Source of the DNA: RUG13615 sp040307715
GTDB lineage: Bacteria > Bacillota > Clostridia > Peptostreptococcales > Anaerovoracaceae
Direction of reading: 5' to 3'
Length of the DNA stretch: 5,383 nucleotides
NCBI GenBank assembly: GCA_040307715.1
Contig: JAWRJC010000149.1
Location: 1-5,383, forward strand
Shown: positions 1 through 4,766 of the stretch, piece by piece
Position numbering within the stretch: the stretch's first letter is position 1
How the letters are laid out: each line of letters opens with the position of its first letter
The notes under the pieces: generated by a model
Told to the model about the DNA's origin: nothing
Seen by the model: the letters and a program-made list of their open reading frames with translations, nothing else
Databases searched by the model: none
Made by a program: the position numbers and the translations under genes

Positions 1-9
1 TATTTCATC

Positions 10-15
10 GGGGGG
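10..15 (+). promoter_or_regulatory. Ribosome binding site of the GntR regulator
   Basis: A G-run (GGGGGG) lies 6 nt before the ATG at 22. It is G-rich rather than the canonical AGGAGG, but its position supports this start. The codons before it belong to no ORF visible in the window. Confidence 0.6.
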
Positions 16-21
16 CAAACA

Positions 22-669
22 ATGGCAACATGGGGTAAAACAAGCATCAAGGACTCGACATACGAGATCATAAAGTCCAAGATCCTTCATCAGGAGTTTA
101 AGATGGGCGAAGCGCTCAATCTCACTTCCCTTGAAAAAGAACTTGGCATCAGCAACACACCGATCCGGGAAGCGATCGCCGCTCTGGTTTCGGAGGGTCT
201 TCTTGTGAGCTTTCACAACTCCAGAGTCCACGTTGTCACATTCTCTGCCAAAGATATCAAAGATCTGATGGATGTAGGCAGGCTGATCACCGAAAGCGCT
301 TTCGAGCTGGTGCTGGAAAACGGTCATGTCGACGAACTGGTCCGCCTGCTCGAGGAGCGGCTCACCGAACAGCGGCAGATCATCATCCGCGACAACGATT
401 TCTACGAATTCGTCCGGTCCGTCGATCAGTTCAGCCGCGCCTTCATCGAGGCGTCCCATAACGTCCGCATGAACACCATCTACGACCGGATGTCCAATCT
501 GCTCTTCCTGTGCCGGCTGCAGTACTACACGTCCAGCGGCAATACCGTGGAACGCAACCTCGAAGAGCATGACGCCATGATCGACGCGGTCCGCGCGAAA
601 GACCCGCAGCTCCTCCGGAAGCTGCTGTCCGAGCACTATGATATCCGCAAGCTTTACGATGAAGAATAA
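22..669 (+). CDS. GntR-family transcriptional regulator, FadR/FCD subfamily
   Basis: A 215-residue DNA-binding regulator, a usual length for this subfamily. Residues 10-74 form the GntR winged helix-turn-helix; the recognition region around 38-60 (LEKELGISNTPIREAIAAL) is typical. Residues 80-210 fit the all-helical FCD ligand-binding domain, which normally holds a metal through one Asp and three His and senses small organic acids. His183 (EEHDAMIDAV) and His205 (SEHYDI), 22 residues apart, match the last two ligands. The DxxFH motif is altered: the segment reads VDQFSRAFIEASHN, so the Asp and His slots hold Val134 and Ser138. The start at 22 follows a GGGGGG ribosome binding site at 10-15. 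The gene converges on butyrate kinase across a shared terminator. Its promoter lies outside the window. Ligand and targets are unknown; control of the adjacent buk is possible but not shown. Confidence 0.93.
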   Translation: MATWGKTSIKDSTYEIIKSKILHQEFKMGEALNLTSLEKELGISNTPIREAIAALVSEGLLVSFHNSRVHVVTFSAKDIKDLMDVGRLITESAFELVLENGHVDELVRLLEERLTEQRQIIIRDNDFYEFVRSVDQFSRAFIEASHNVRMNTIYDRMSNLLFLCRLQYYTSSGNTVERNLEEHDAMIDAVRAKDPQLLRKLLSEHYDIRKLYDEE

Positions 670-695
670 ACGAGCGGACAGAAATGAGATAAGAC

Positions 696-727
696 AAAAA
701 AGGCCCTGCGGATGCAGGGCCTTTTTC
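696..727. terminator. Bidirectional rho-independent terminator between the GntR gene and buk
   Basis: GGCCCTGC (702-709) pairs perfectly with GCAGGGCC (714-721) around a four-base GGAT loop. A-runs (696-701) and T-runs (722-726) flank the stem, so both strands give a GC stem followed by a U-tract. It can end the + transcript of the GntR gene and the - transcript of buk. Confidence 0.93.
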
Positions 728-741
728 ATGTCTTCAGCCAG

Positions 742-768
742 CCGGCGGCAGGCTCGTGCCGCTGCCGG
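742..768. other. GC-rich imperfect hairpin in the buk 3' untranslated region
   Basis: CCGGC (742-746) pairs with GCCGG (764-768), and the stem continues through G747-T763, G748-C762 and C749-G761, with one mismatch before a seven-base loop. It lies between the buk stop codon and the shared terminator. No U-tract follows, so it is not a terminator by itself; it might stabilise the mRNA 3' end, or be incidental. Confidence 0.4.
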
Positions 769-787
769 TCTTTCCCGCTGACGCCGT

Positions 788-1858
788 TCACTCCGTGCGG
801 GTGAACCGGTGCGCTTTTTCCGTGCCGTTCAGGATGCGCAGACAGCCTTCTGCAAGCGCTTCCATTTCATTCTCGCCGGGCATCAGTGCGACAGGCGCCA
901 TGAACCGGACGTGCTCGATCACCATGTCCGTCAGCATCTTGGAATATGCCATCCCGCCGGTCAGAATGATCGCATCGATGTTGCCCTTCATCGCAGCGGT
1001 GATGACCCCGATGCCTTTGGCGATCTGGAGCGCCTGCGCATGGAAGACGAGGTTGGCCCACTCGTCCCCTTCCAGGATCCGCCGCTCGATCTCCTGGATG
1101 TCCTTCGTGCCGAGCAATGCATAAAGACCGCCCTTGCCGCGGACCTTGTCTTTCATCTCATCCTTGGAGTACTTACCGGAATAACACAGATCGATGACCT
1201 GCATGAGCGGAACAGAGCCGGACCGCTCCGGTGCGAACGCACCGTCGTCCTCCGAGGAACTGTCGACGATCTTTCCGTATACGTGCGCGCTGACCGACAC
1301 CCCGCCGCCCAGGTGGGCAATGCACAGTTTGAGTTCTTCATAAGGACGGCCGAGCCGTTCCGCGTATTTCATCCCCATCGCATGGGTGTTCAGGACATGG
1401 CAGTACCCGGAGCGGATCACGTCGGGGATCCCGGTGATCTTCGCCACGGTCGGAAAATCGTTGGCTGTGACCGCATCATAGGTATAGGCGGGAATATCCA
1501 CCGGCGCCGCGATCTCGTGCGCCAGAAGACCGCCGAGATTGGCCGCGTGTGCGCGGATCTCATCGCTTCTGAGCATCTCGCAGAGCGATTCATCGACAAG
1601 ATAGCCGCCCATCTTCATATCGGGGATCATGCCGCCCCGCCCCATCACTGCATCGAGTTCTTCAGGGACCAGCCCCTTTTCCGCCATGACCTCACGGATC
1701 AGACCAAGCCGGTAGCCGAGCTGGTCGGCCACTTTCGCAAACGGCGCGAGTTCCTCCGTGGAATGGCGGATCGTATGCACCCAAAGCTGTTCGGCGTCAT
1801 CGTACAGCGCGACTTTCGTGGAAGTCGAGCCGGGATTGATCACAAATATCCTGAACAT
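788..1858 (-). CDS. buk: Butyrate kinase
   Basis: Cytoplasmic ASKHA-fold (acetokinase family) enzyme that converts butyryl phosphate and ADP to butyrate and ATP, the last step of the kinase route of butyrate fermentation. At 356 residues it has the usual family length. Motifs in order: N-terminal phosphate loop NPGSTSTK (8-15); GRGGMIPDMKMGG (73-85); NLGGLLAHEIA (107-117); AHLGGGVSVSAH (181-192), the central phosphate/substrate motif; PERSGSVP (210-217); adenosine-side motif ILTGGMAYS (298-306); and C-terminal PGENEMEALAEG (327-338). The start is fixed by AGGAGG seven bases upstream. Some family members prefer branched substrates such as isobutyrate, so exact specificity is not certain. The usual partner, phosphotransbutyrylase (ptb), is not adjacent here: upstream lies a long non-coding region and a tRNA. 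The gene appears monocistronic, with its own promoter and terminator. Confidence 0.95.
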   Translation of the reverse strand: MFRIFVINPGSTSTKVALYDDAEQLWVHTIRHSTEELAPFAKVADQLGYRLGLIREVMAEKGLVPEELDAVMGRGGMIPDMKMGGYLVDESLCEMLRSDEIRAHAANLGGLLAHEIAAPVDIPAYTYDAVTANDFPTVAKITGIPDVIRSGYCHVLNTHAMGMKYAERLGRPYEELKLCIAHLGGGVSVSAHVYGKIVDSSSEDDGAFAPERSGSVPLMQVIDLCYSGKYSKDEMKDKVRGKGGLYALLGTKDIQEIERRILEGDEWANLVFHAQALQIAKGIGVITAAMKGNIDAIILTGGMAYSKMLTDMVIEHVRFMAPVALMPGENEMEALAEGCLRILNGTEKAHRFTRTE

Positions 1859-1865
1859 AAGAGTC

Positions 1866-1871
1866 CCTCCT
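1866..1871 (-). promoter_or_regulatory. Ribosome binding site of buk
   Basis: The minus strand reads AGGAGG, a perfect anti-Shine-Dalgarno match, ending seven bases before the ATG (complement of 1856-1858). It decides the start codon. Confidence 0.9.
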
Positions 1872-1884
1872 GTCTTTATGATTT

Positions 1885-1893
1885 ATTATAACA
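1885..1893 (-). promoter_or_regulatory. Extended -10 promoter of buk
   Basis: The minus strand reads TGTTATAAT, that is TG-n-TATAAT, a perfect extended -10 (hexamer at 1885-1890). The -35 position 17 bases upstream (1908-1913, TCTATC) is poor, as is common with extended -10 promoters. Transcription would start near 1878, giving a leader of about 20 bases. The predicted spacer and -35 region lie inside the 16-bp tandem repeat 1893-1924. Confidence 0.75.
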
Positions 1894-1924
1894 TAGAAGG
1901 TTCCCCGGATAGAAGATTCCCCGG
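1893..1924. repeat. Tandem 16-bp direct repeat overlapping the buk promoter
   Basis: Two adjacent units, ATAGAAGGTTCCCCGG (1893-1908) and ATAGAAGATTCCCCGG (1909-1924), differ at one base. A degenerate third copy (GAATCCCGG) follows at about 1929-1937. The repeat covers the spacer, the -35 region and the bases just upstream of the buk promoter, where tandem operator sites are often found. The binding protein is unknown. Confidence 0.8.
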
Positions 1925-2013
1925 CAACGAATCCCGGCAGCGAAAAAGCATTCGGCAGCCCCCCTTTGGTCATCCAGCCCGCCGATACCGGTGGATCGTT
2001 CCGCATCGTTGAA

Positions 2014-2037
2014 CATTTTGCCACATTCAGCAAAATG
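2014..2037. repeat. Perfect 8-bp inverted repeat
   Basis: CATTTTGC (2014-2021) and GCAAAATG (2030-2037) are exact reverse complements separated by eight bases. It lies more than 100 bp upstream of the buk start site. No T-run follows on either strand, so it does not resemble a terminator. It could be an operator or part of the repeat element around it. Confidence 0.65.
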
Positions 2038-2046
2038 AAAATCCTT

Positions 2047-2140
2047 TGTGGAGATTTTTGCAACGTTTGACAGCCTTGCCTCTCGATTTCACGGAATCGC
2101 CACGCCGCCACCTCACAAAATCGTTGAAAAAGTCTCCACA
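2047..2140. repeat. Long imperfect inverted repeat (19-bp arms, 56-base loop)
   Basis: TGTGGAGATTTTTGCAACG (2047-2065) pairs with CGTTGAAAAAGTCTCCACA (2122-2140): 17 Watson-Crick pairs, one G-T pair (2055/2132) and one mismatch (2060/2127). The loop contains a small nested hairpin, CGATT (2084-2088) with AATCG (2095-2099). The G-T pair would be tolerated in RNA read from the + strand, but becomes A-C in RNA from the - strand. Confidence 0.75.
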
Positions 2141-2170
2141 TTTCCACGAAACAGTGAAGAATGTGGGGAC
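2132..2170. repeat. Alternative inverted repeat sharing an arm with the long one
   Basis: Bases 2132-2142 (GTCTCCACATT) can pair with 2160-2170 (AATGTGGGGAC) over 11 positions with one G-T pair (2135/2167). The left arm is the same segment that closes the 2047-2140 structure, so the two foldings exclude each other. Confidence 0.6.
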
Positions 2171-2205
2171 GCGGGCAAGTACGCGCGCAACAGGACCGCA
2201 GCAAG

Positions 2206-2242
2206 AAAAAACCCTTGAAATCGTTGAAATTTCAAGGGTTTT
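2206..2242 (-). terminator. Rho-independent terminator of tRNA-Arg
   Basis: A perfect 14-bp stem, 2208-2221 with 2229-2242, closes a seven-base loop (2222-2228). On the minus strand it is followed by a T-run (complement of the A-run at 2206-2211) only a few bases past the tRNA CCA end. It could also work weakly in the + direction (four Ts). The bases at and around the loop contain a 12-mer repeated 100 bp away. Confidence 0.88.
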
Positions 2243-2246
2243 ACTC

Positions 2247-2323
2247 TGGCGCGCCTTGGGGGATTCGAACCCACGACCTCCGCATTCGTAGTGCGTTACT
2301 CTATCCAGCTGAGCTAAAGGCGC
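2247..2323 (-). tRNA. tRNA-Arg (anticodon ACG)
   Basis: A 77-base tRNA with encoded CCA. The acceptor stem GCGCCTT pairs perfectly with AAGGCGC, followed by discriminator G. The D arm is GCTC/GAGT with a GG-containing loop, the anticodon loop is CTACGAA (anticodon ACG), and the T loop is TTCGAAT. In bacteria this tRNA is edited by TadA to ICG, which reads CGU, CGC and CGA. Two stem mismatches are visible: A27-G43 at the top of the anticodon stem and T50-C64 in the T stem; G10-T25 in the D stem is a tolerated wobble. The gene has its own promoter and terminator. Confidence 0.96.
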
Positions 2324-2343
2324 ATAAAACAGAGCCGAGAATT

Positions 2344-2372
2344 ATTATAGCGCATGTCACGCAAGAATGCAA
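2344..2372 (-). promoter_or_regulatory. Promoter of tRNA-Arg
   Basis: On the minus strand a perfect TATAAT (2344-2349) is preceded at 17 bases by TTGCAT (2367-2372), a partial -35 match. The -10 lies 20 bases before the mature tRNA 5' end, allowing a short leader removed by RNase P. Confidence 0.65.
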
Positions 2373-2425
2373 ACAGAAAATCAGTTTTGTGGAGGAATCT
2401 TGCGGAAATCCTGCAGGATCTCTGT

Positions 2426-3079
2426 TTACCGTTCAAAGACCACACAACCACCTTTTGTCGGATGATCATAGATCAGCGTTTCCTGCGCGTCTGTTTGATA
2501 GCGGACCAGTTTCAGGCAGATCAGGATATCCCCGCCCGCGGAGAGGATCATCAACAGCCCCATAAGAAGCAGCCACAGAGAGCCGGCTGCGATCCCGATG
2601 GCAGACGGGATGATCCCGAGGACGAGCAGAGGCATGAGTCCGCCTGTGAGATACGGTCCCTTCTTAAGCGGTGCTTTGCAGTTGCAGTACGGTGTCAGGA
2701 GCTGCCACATCACACCGAACTCGATGTCCTTCCAATGGTTCTCGGAAAACACTGCCCAGGTGATACCGTGGATCAGTTCATGGACCGGAATCAGCAGGAA
2801 ATAGATGATCAGGAACAGAAGAGGACGCATTACCGAGAGTTCCAGATGCACCGGGTGATTGACGAGGAAAAAGAGTCCCCCGCCGATGATCAGAAGCGGG
2901 ACCGCGGACACCAACACGATCACATTCGCTTTGACGATGCTGATGACGAGTTCCGTCATCCTGTACCCTTTCTCCGTCAGAGCGGCGCAGATCGCGTCAA
3001 AACGGTCCTGCCGGCGCTGCTCCGCCGGGGATAATGTGCGGTTGTTCTCATCGATCGGATCCCGTTTTTTCATGCGCAT
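2426..3079 (-). CDS. DUF3267 family membrane protein, putative zincin metallopeptidase
   Basis: A 217-residue integral membrane protein with a charged cytoplasmic N-terminus (1-42). Hydrophobic segments lie at about 45-73, 84-99, 147-165 and 166-182. The HExxH zinc motif HELIH is at 100-104 inside the second membrane region, as in site-2-type intramembrane proteases; Asp184 (SAGGD) is a plausible third ligand. The segment APLKKGPYLTGGLMPLLVLG (136-155) is characteristic of DUF3267 proteins. Family substrates are mostly unknown, so peptidase activity is inferred from the motif. Start: ATG at the complement of 3077-3079, with a second in-frame ATG two codons later; only a weak A/G-rich ribosome binding site precedes them. 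The gene is divergent from the LysR regulator and upstream of tRNA-Arg on the same strand, which has its own promoter. No strong terminator follows it. Confidence 0.85.
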   Translation of the reverse strand: MRMKKRDPIDENNRTLSPAEQRRQDRFDAICAALTEKGYRMTELVISIVKANVIVLVSAVPLLIIGGGLFFLVNHPVHLELSVMRPLLFLIIYFLLIPVHELIHGITWAVFSENHWKDIEFGVMWQLLTPYCNCKAPLKKGPYLTGGLMPLLVLGIIPSAIGIAAGSLWLLLMGLLMILSAGGDILICLKLVRYQTDAQETLIYDHPTKGGCVVFER

Positions 3080-3135
3080 CGCTTTCTGCTTTCAGCTGCT
3101 GTGTTACCGGTGGAGTATCTTTATTACCGATACTT

Positions 3136-3141
3136 ATTATA
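3136..3141 (-). promoter_or_regulatory. -10 box of the DUF3267 gene
   Basis: A perfect TATAAT on the minus strand lies 56 bases before the ATG. No good -35 stands at 16-18 bases upstream, which suggests a weak or activator-dependent promoter. A small inverted repeat, GTATC (3115-3119) and GATAC (3129-3133), lies just downstream in the start/leader region. Confidence 0.5.
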
Positions 3142-3224
3142 ACTGTAATGCCTACGGCAGGAAAGAGGCTGACACCGGCAGCACAGGACCGGAGCGCCAA
3201 TTGTGGCAAAAATGTTGTTTCGTT

Positions 3225-3244
3225 AGTTGTATGATTCTACAACT
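3225..3244. promoter_or_regulatory. Perfect inverted repeat, probable operator in the LysR/DUF3267 divergent spacer
   Basis: AGTTGTA-N6-TACAACT is an exact dyad with seven-base arms. Its centre is about 50 bases upstream of the predicted lysR start site and about 110 from that of the divergent gene. LysR-type regulators usually bind AT-rich dyads between themselves and a divergent target, so this is the best candidate site. No T-run makes it a terminator. Confidence 0.6.
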
Positions 3245-3268
3245 TTAGTTTCATTTTTTGAATTTTTG

Positions 3269-3279
3269 TGATATATAAT
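3269..3279 (+). promoter_or_regulatory. -10 region of the LysR gene
   Basis: The sequence TGATATATAAT contains a perfect TATAAT (3274-3279) and, in an overlapping register, TG-A-TATATA (3269-3277), an extended -10 form. The -35 area is AT-rich with no good TTGACA match. The leader to the start codon would be about 80 bases. Confidence 0.6.
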
Positions 3280-3357
3280 TAGCGTCACCACAATGCACGT
3301 TTTCTTATACCCTTACCTGAATACGGTTTTGGGAAACGGGACTGATACCAACCACCC

Positions 3358-3362
3358 GGAGG
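3358..3362 (+). promoter_or_regulatory. Ribosome binding site that fixes the LysR start
   Basis: GGAGG lies five bases before the ATG at 3368. The reading frame is open further upstream to an ATG at 3293, but that codon has no ribosome binding site and would add 25 residues in front of the normal start of the helix-turn-helix domain. Confidence 0.85.
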
Positions 3363-3367
3363 CGATT

Positions 3368-4276
3368 ATGAATACTACGATCAACAAATACGAGGTATTT
3401 CTAAAAGTCGTTGAATTCGGAAGCCTTTCCCAGGCAGCCGCTTACTGCAACTATTCACAGTCAGCAGTCAGTCAGATCATCCGGTCCCTTGAAAAAGAAC
3501 TGCAGGTCACCCTGCTGACCCGCAGCCACGCCGGGGTCCGGCTGACCAGCGACGGAAAGAGCCTGACGCCGTATATCGAGGAACTGGCGCGGTCTTTCGA
3601 TCTTCTGTACAGAAAGACACGGGAGATCCACGGCATCGAGAGCGGCCTTGTGAGGATCGGTACTTTTTCCAGTCTGTCCACACATATCCTGGTCCCCATC
3701 CTCGCCGATTTCCGCAAAGAATACCCGAACATCCGCATCGAACTGCGGCACGGCGACAATAAGACGGTCGAAGACGCGATCAGCCGGGGCATCGTCGATC
3801 TCGGCTTCGTTGATCTTCCGGTCAGCAAAGACTTCGAAACGGTGCCGATCTACACCGATCCCTTCGTGATCGTCATGCCGGAAAACCACCCGCTGGCAAA
3901 GGAAGATGAGATCCCGCTGACGATACTGTCCGAAGAACCGGTCGTACTCTTTGACGAAGCGACCCGCAAGGAAGGCTATGGGATCCTGCTGGAGCACGAG
4001 ATCCAAGTGGACATCCATTACCGCAGCAGCGATGACCCCAGCATCCTCGCCATGATCGAGCGGGGCATGGGGCTTGGGTATATGGGCAGGCTGATCCTGA
4101 CAGACACGCCATATCATGTCATCACCAAAAAAACAAATCCGCAGCATTTCCGGCATATTGCTCTGGCGATCAAGGACAGAAAGATGGCACCGCGTACGGC
4201 GCTGCTGTTCTTCGAATATGTCGAAGCGAATATCACGAAATACACAAAACCCGTTTACGAAAAGAACCGTTTCTGA
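3368..4276 (+). CDS. LysR-type transcriptional regulator
   Basis: A 302-residue LysR regulator of standard length. Residues 1-60 are the winged helix-turn-helix, with the signature FLKVVEFGSLSQAAAYCNYS (11-30), QSAVSQIIRSLEKELQ (31-46), then L-TRSHAGVRLTSDG. A linker helix follows (about 65-90). Residues 92-295 form the two-lobed periplasmic-binding-like effector domain (starting GLVRIGTFSSLSTHILVPIL). Such proteins act as tetramers, bind upstream of a divergent gene, and respond to a small molecule, here unknown. The divergent neighbour encodes a DUF3267 membrane peptidase, and a perfect dyad at 3225-3244 lies between them. The gene stands alone, ending at a strong terminator shared with the minus-strand remnant beyond. 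Confidence 0.95.
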   Translation: MNTTINKYEVFLKVVEFGSLSQAAAYCNYSQSAVSQIIRSLEKELQVTLLTRSHAGVRLTSDGKSLTPYIEELARSFDLLYRKTREIHGIESGLVRIGTFSSLSTHILVPILADFRKEYPNIRIELRHGDNKTVEDAISRGIVDLGFVDLPVSKDFETVPIYTDPFVIVMPENHPLAKEDEIPLTILSEEPVVLFDEATRKEGYGILLEHEIQVDIHYRSSDDPSILAMIERGMGLGYMGRLILTDTPYHVITKKTNPQHFRHIALAIKDRKMAPRTALLFFEYVEANITKYTKPVYEKNRF

Positions 4277-4337
4277 CCGTATACCGCACAGGAACATACT
4301 TGCGGCAGGCGGATGGTTCCCCGGTTTGCCGATAATC

Positions 4338-4367
4338 AAAAGGAGACTCCTGCGAGTCTCCTTTTTT
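4338..4367. terminator. Bidirectional rho-independent terminator after the LysR gene
   Basis: A 12-bp perfect stem (4338-4349 with 4354-4365) closes a CTGC loop; GGAGACTC pairs with GAGTCTCC. Six Ts (4362-4367) follow on the + strand; on the - strand only the four-base A-run (4338-4341) supplies Ts, so it is stronger in the + direction. It also lies downstream of the minus-strand methyltransferase remnant. Confidence 0.92.
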
Positions 4368-4395
4368 CATCTTCATAATTCACCGGTCAAGGCTG

Positions 4396-4641
4396 TCAGT
4401 CCCTGACGATCACCGCGGTGCCGTGCAGATCCGGCAGCGGGATGACCGTGAACCGGTGGCTCTCCGCAAAGTGATCAACGGCTCTTCTTACCCCGGGGAA
4501 CTGCATACTGTTATAGTCGTGCACCATGATCATGCCGCCGGGCACAAGACGCGGGAAGAAATAGTGCAGCCCCTCCAGTACCGGCTGATACAGGTCCGGA
4601 TCGAGATTGACAAAGGCATATTTGATATCCTCTCGTCCGCG
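4396..4641 (-). pseudogene. C-terminal remnant of a TylF/MycF-like O-methyltransferase
   Basis: Reading the minus strand from about 4641 to the TGA at 4396-4398 gives about 81 residues that match the end of TylF-type (macrocin O-methyltransferase family) SAM-dependent methyltransferases. They include FVNLDPDLYQPVLEGL, then FFPRLVPGGMIMVHDYN, then FPGVRRAVDHF and the stop. The Asp-rich LDPDLY and HDYN motifs correspond to the metal/active-site region of that family. Intact members have well over 200 residues; the SAM-binding N-terminal half is missing. The frame stays open only to a stop at 4693-4695, with no family resemblance beyond about 4641, and has no suitable start codon or ribosome binding site. 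It is therefore a 3' gene fragment. The original substrate (sugar, glycan or natural product) cannot be told. Confidence 0.82.
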
Positions 4642-4739
4642 CCATGGAAGCGCACAACCCGGTGCTGTCGGGCGAGATGATGTACCGCCATATCACCAAT
4701 GTGCAGAGCTTGCTGAAAAGACTGGAAGAAAGCGAATAG
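4632..4739 (+). pseudogene. Probable C-terminal remnant of a GntR/FCD regulator
   Basis: A plus-strand frame from about 4632 to the TAG at 4737-4739 encodes about 35 residues containing AMEAHNPVLSGEMMYRHITN and ending in LLKRLEESE. The pattern A-x-x-A-H-(N/D)-P, then MxxHIxNV, then a charged tail, resembles the last two helices of FCD domains, where the His of the RHI segment is a metal ligand. The intact GntR protein at the left of the window ends in a comparable way (DAVRAKDPQLLRKLLSEHYD). An ATG at 4644 exists but has no ribosome binding site. The frame opens only after a stop at 4623-4625, so the rest of the gene is absent. A terminator follows 28 bases later, as for a true gene end. The assignment rests on a short match and is tentative. 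Confidence 0.5.
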
Positions 4740-4766
4740 GACCGGCTGCAGGGCACAGCAAATACG

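Larger units (their letters stand above)
1925..2205. other. Gene-free, repeat-rich spacer between buk promoter and tRNA-Arg terminator
   Basis: No convincing coding region occurs here. Open frames crossing it run into the buk 5' end, the tRNA terminator or the tRNA gene, and none has a ribosome binding site or a recognisable motif. The stretch holds an 8-bp inverted repeat (2014-2037), a long imperfect inverted repeat (2047-2140), an overlapping alternative inverted repeat (2132-2170), and a spaced direct repeat (2005-2027 and 2120-2142). No promoter directed into it is clear on either strand. It may be a decayed or dispersed intergenic element, or an uncharacterised structured RNA. Confidence 0.6.

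Noticed and set aside
809..1891. Plus-strand open frame of 360 codons opposite buk
   Set aside because: It is the antisense shadow of buk, rich in His, Asp and Arg as expected from reverse-complemented GC-rich codons, and has no recognisable domain. Buk has perfect motifs, a ribosome binding site and a promoter.
1936..1961. CGGCAGC occurring twice (1936-1942 and 1955-1961)
   Set aside because: A GC-rich heptamer pair of this size is easily due to chance; noted only as part of the repeat-rich buk upstream region.
1797..2204. Minus-strand open frame of 135 codons upstream of and into buk
   Set aside because: It overlaps the buk 5' end in another frame, covers the buk promoter and the repeat region, lacks a ribosome binding site and shows no family motif; its Cys/Arg-rich composition looks like translated non-coding DNA.
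2046..2291. Plus-strand open frames running through the tRNA gene (also 2161-2565)
   Set aside because: They translate the antisense of tRNA-Arg and its terminator; the phrase GDSNPRPPHS is a well-known artefact of reading tRNA genes as protein.
2408..2419. Perfect 12-bp palindrome ATCCTGCAGGAT after the DUF3267 stop codon
   Set aside because: It has no loop and no following T-run, so it is not a terminator; one short palindrome without context is likely chance.
2354..3034. Plus-strand open frame of 226 codons opposite the DUF3267 gene
   Set aside because: Highly charged, low-complexity product antisense to a gene with a clear HExxH motif and membrane segments.
3461..4339. Minus-strand open frame of 292 codons opposite lysR
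   Set aside because: Antisense shadow of an unmistakable LysR protein; no domain and no ribosome binding site.
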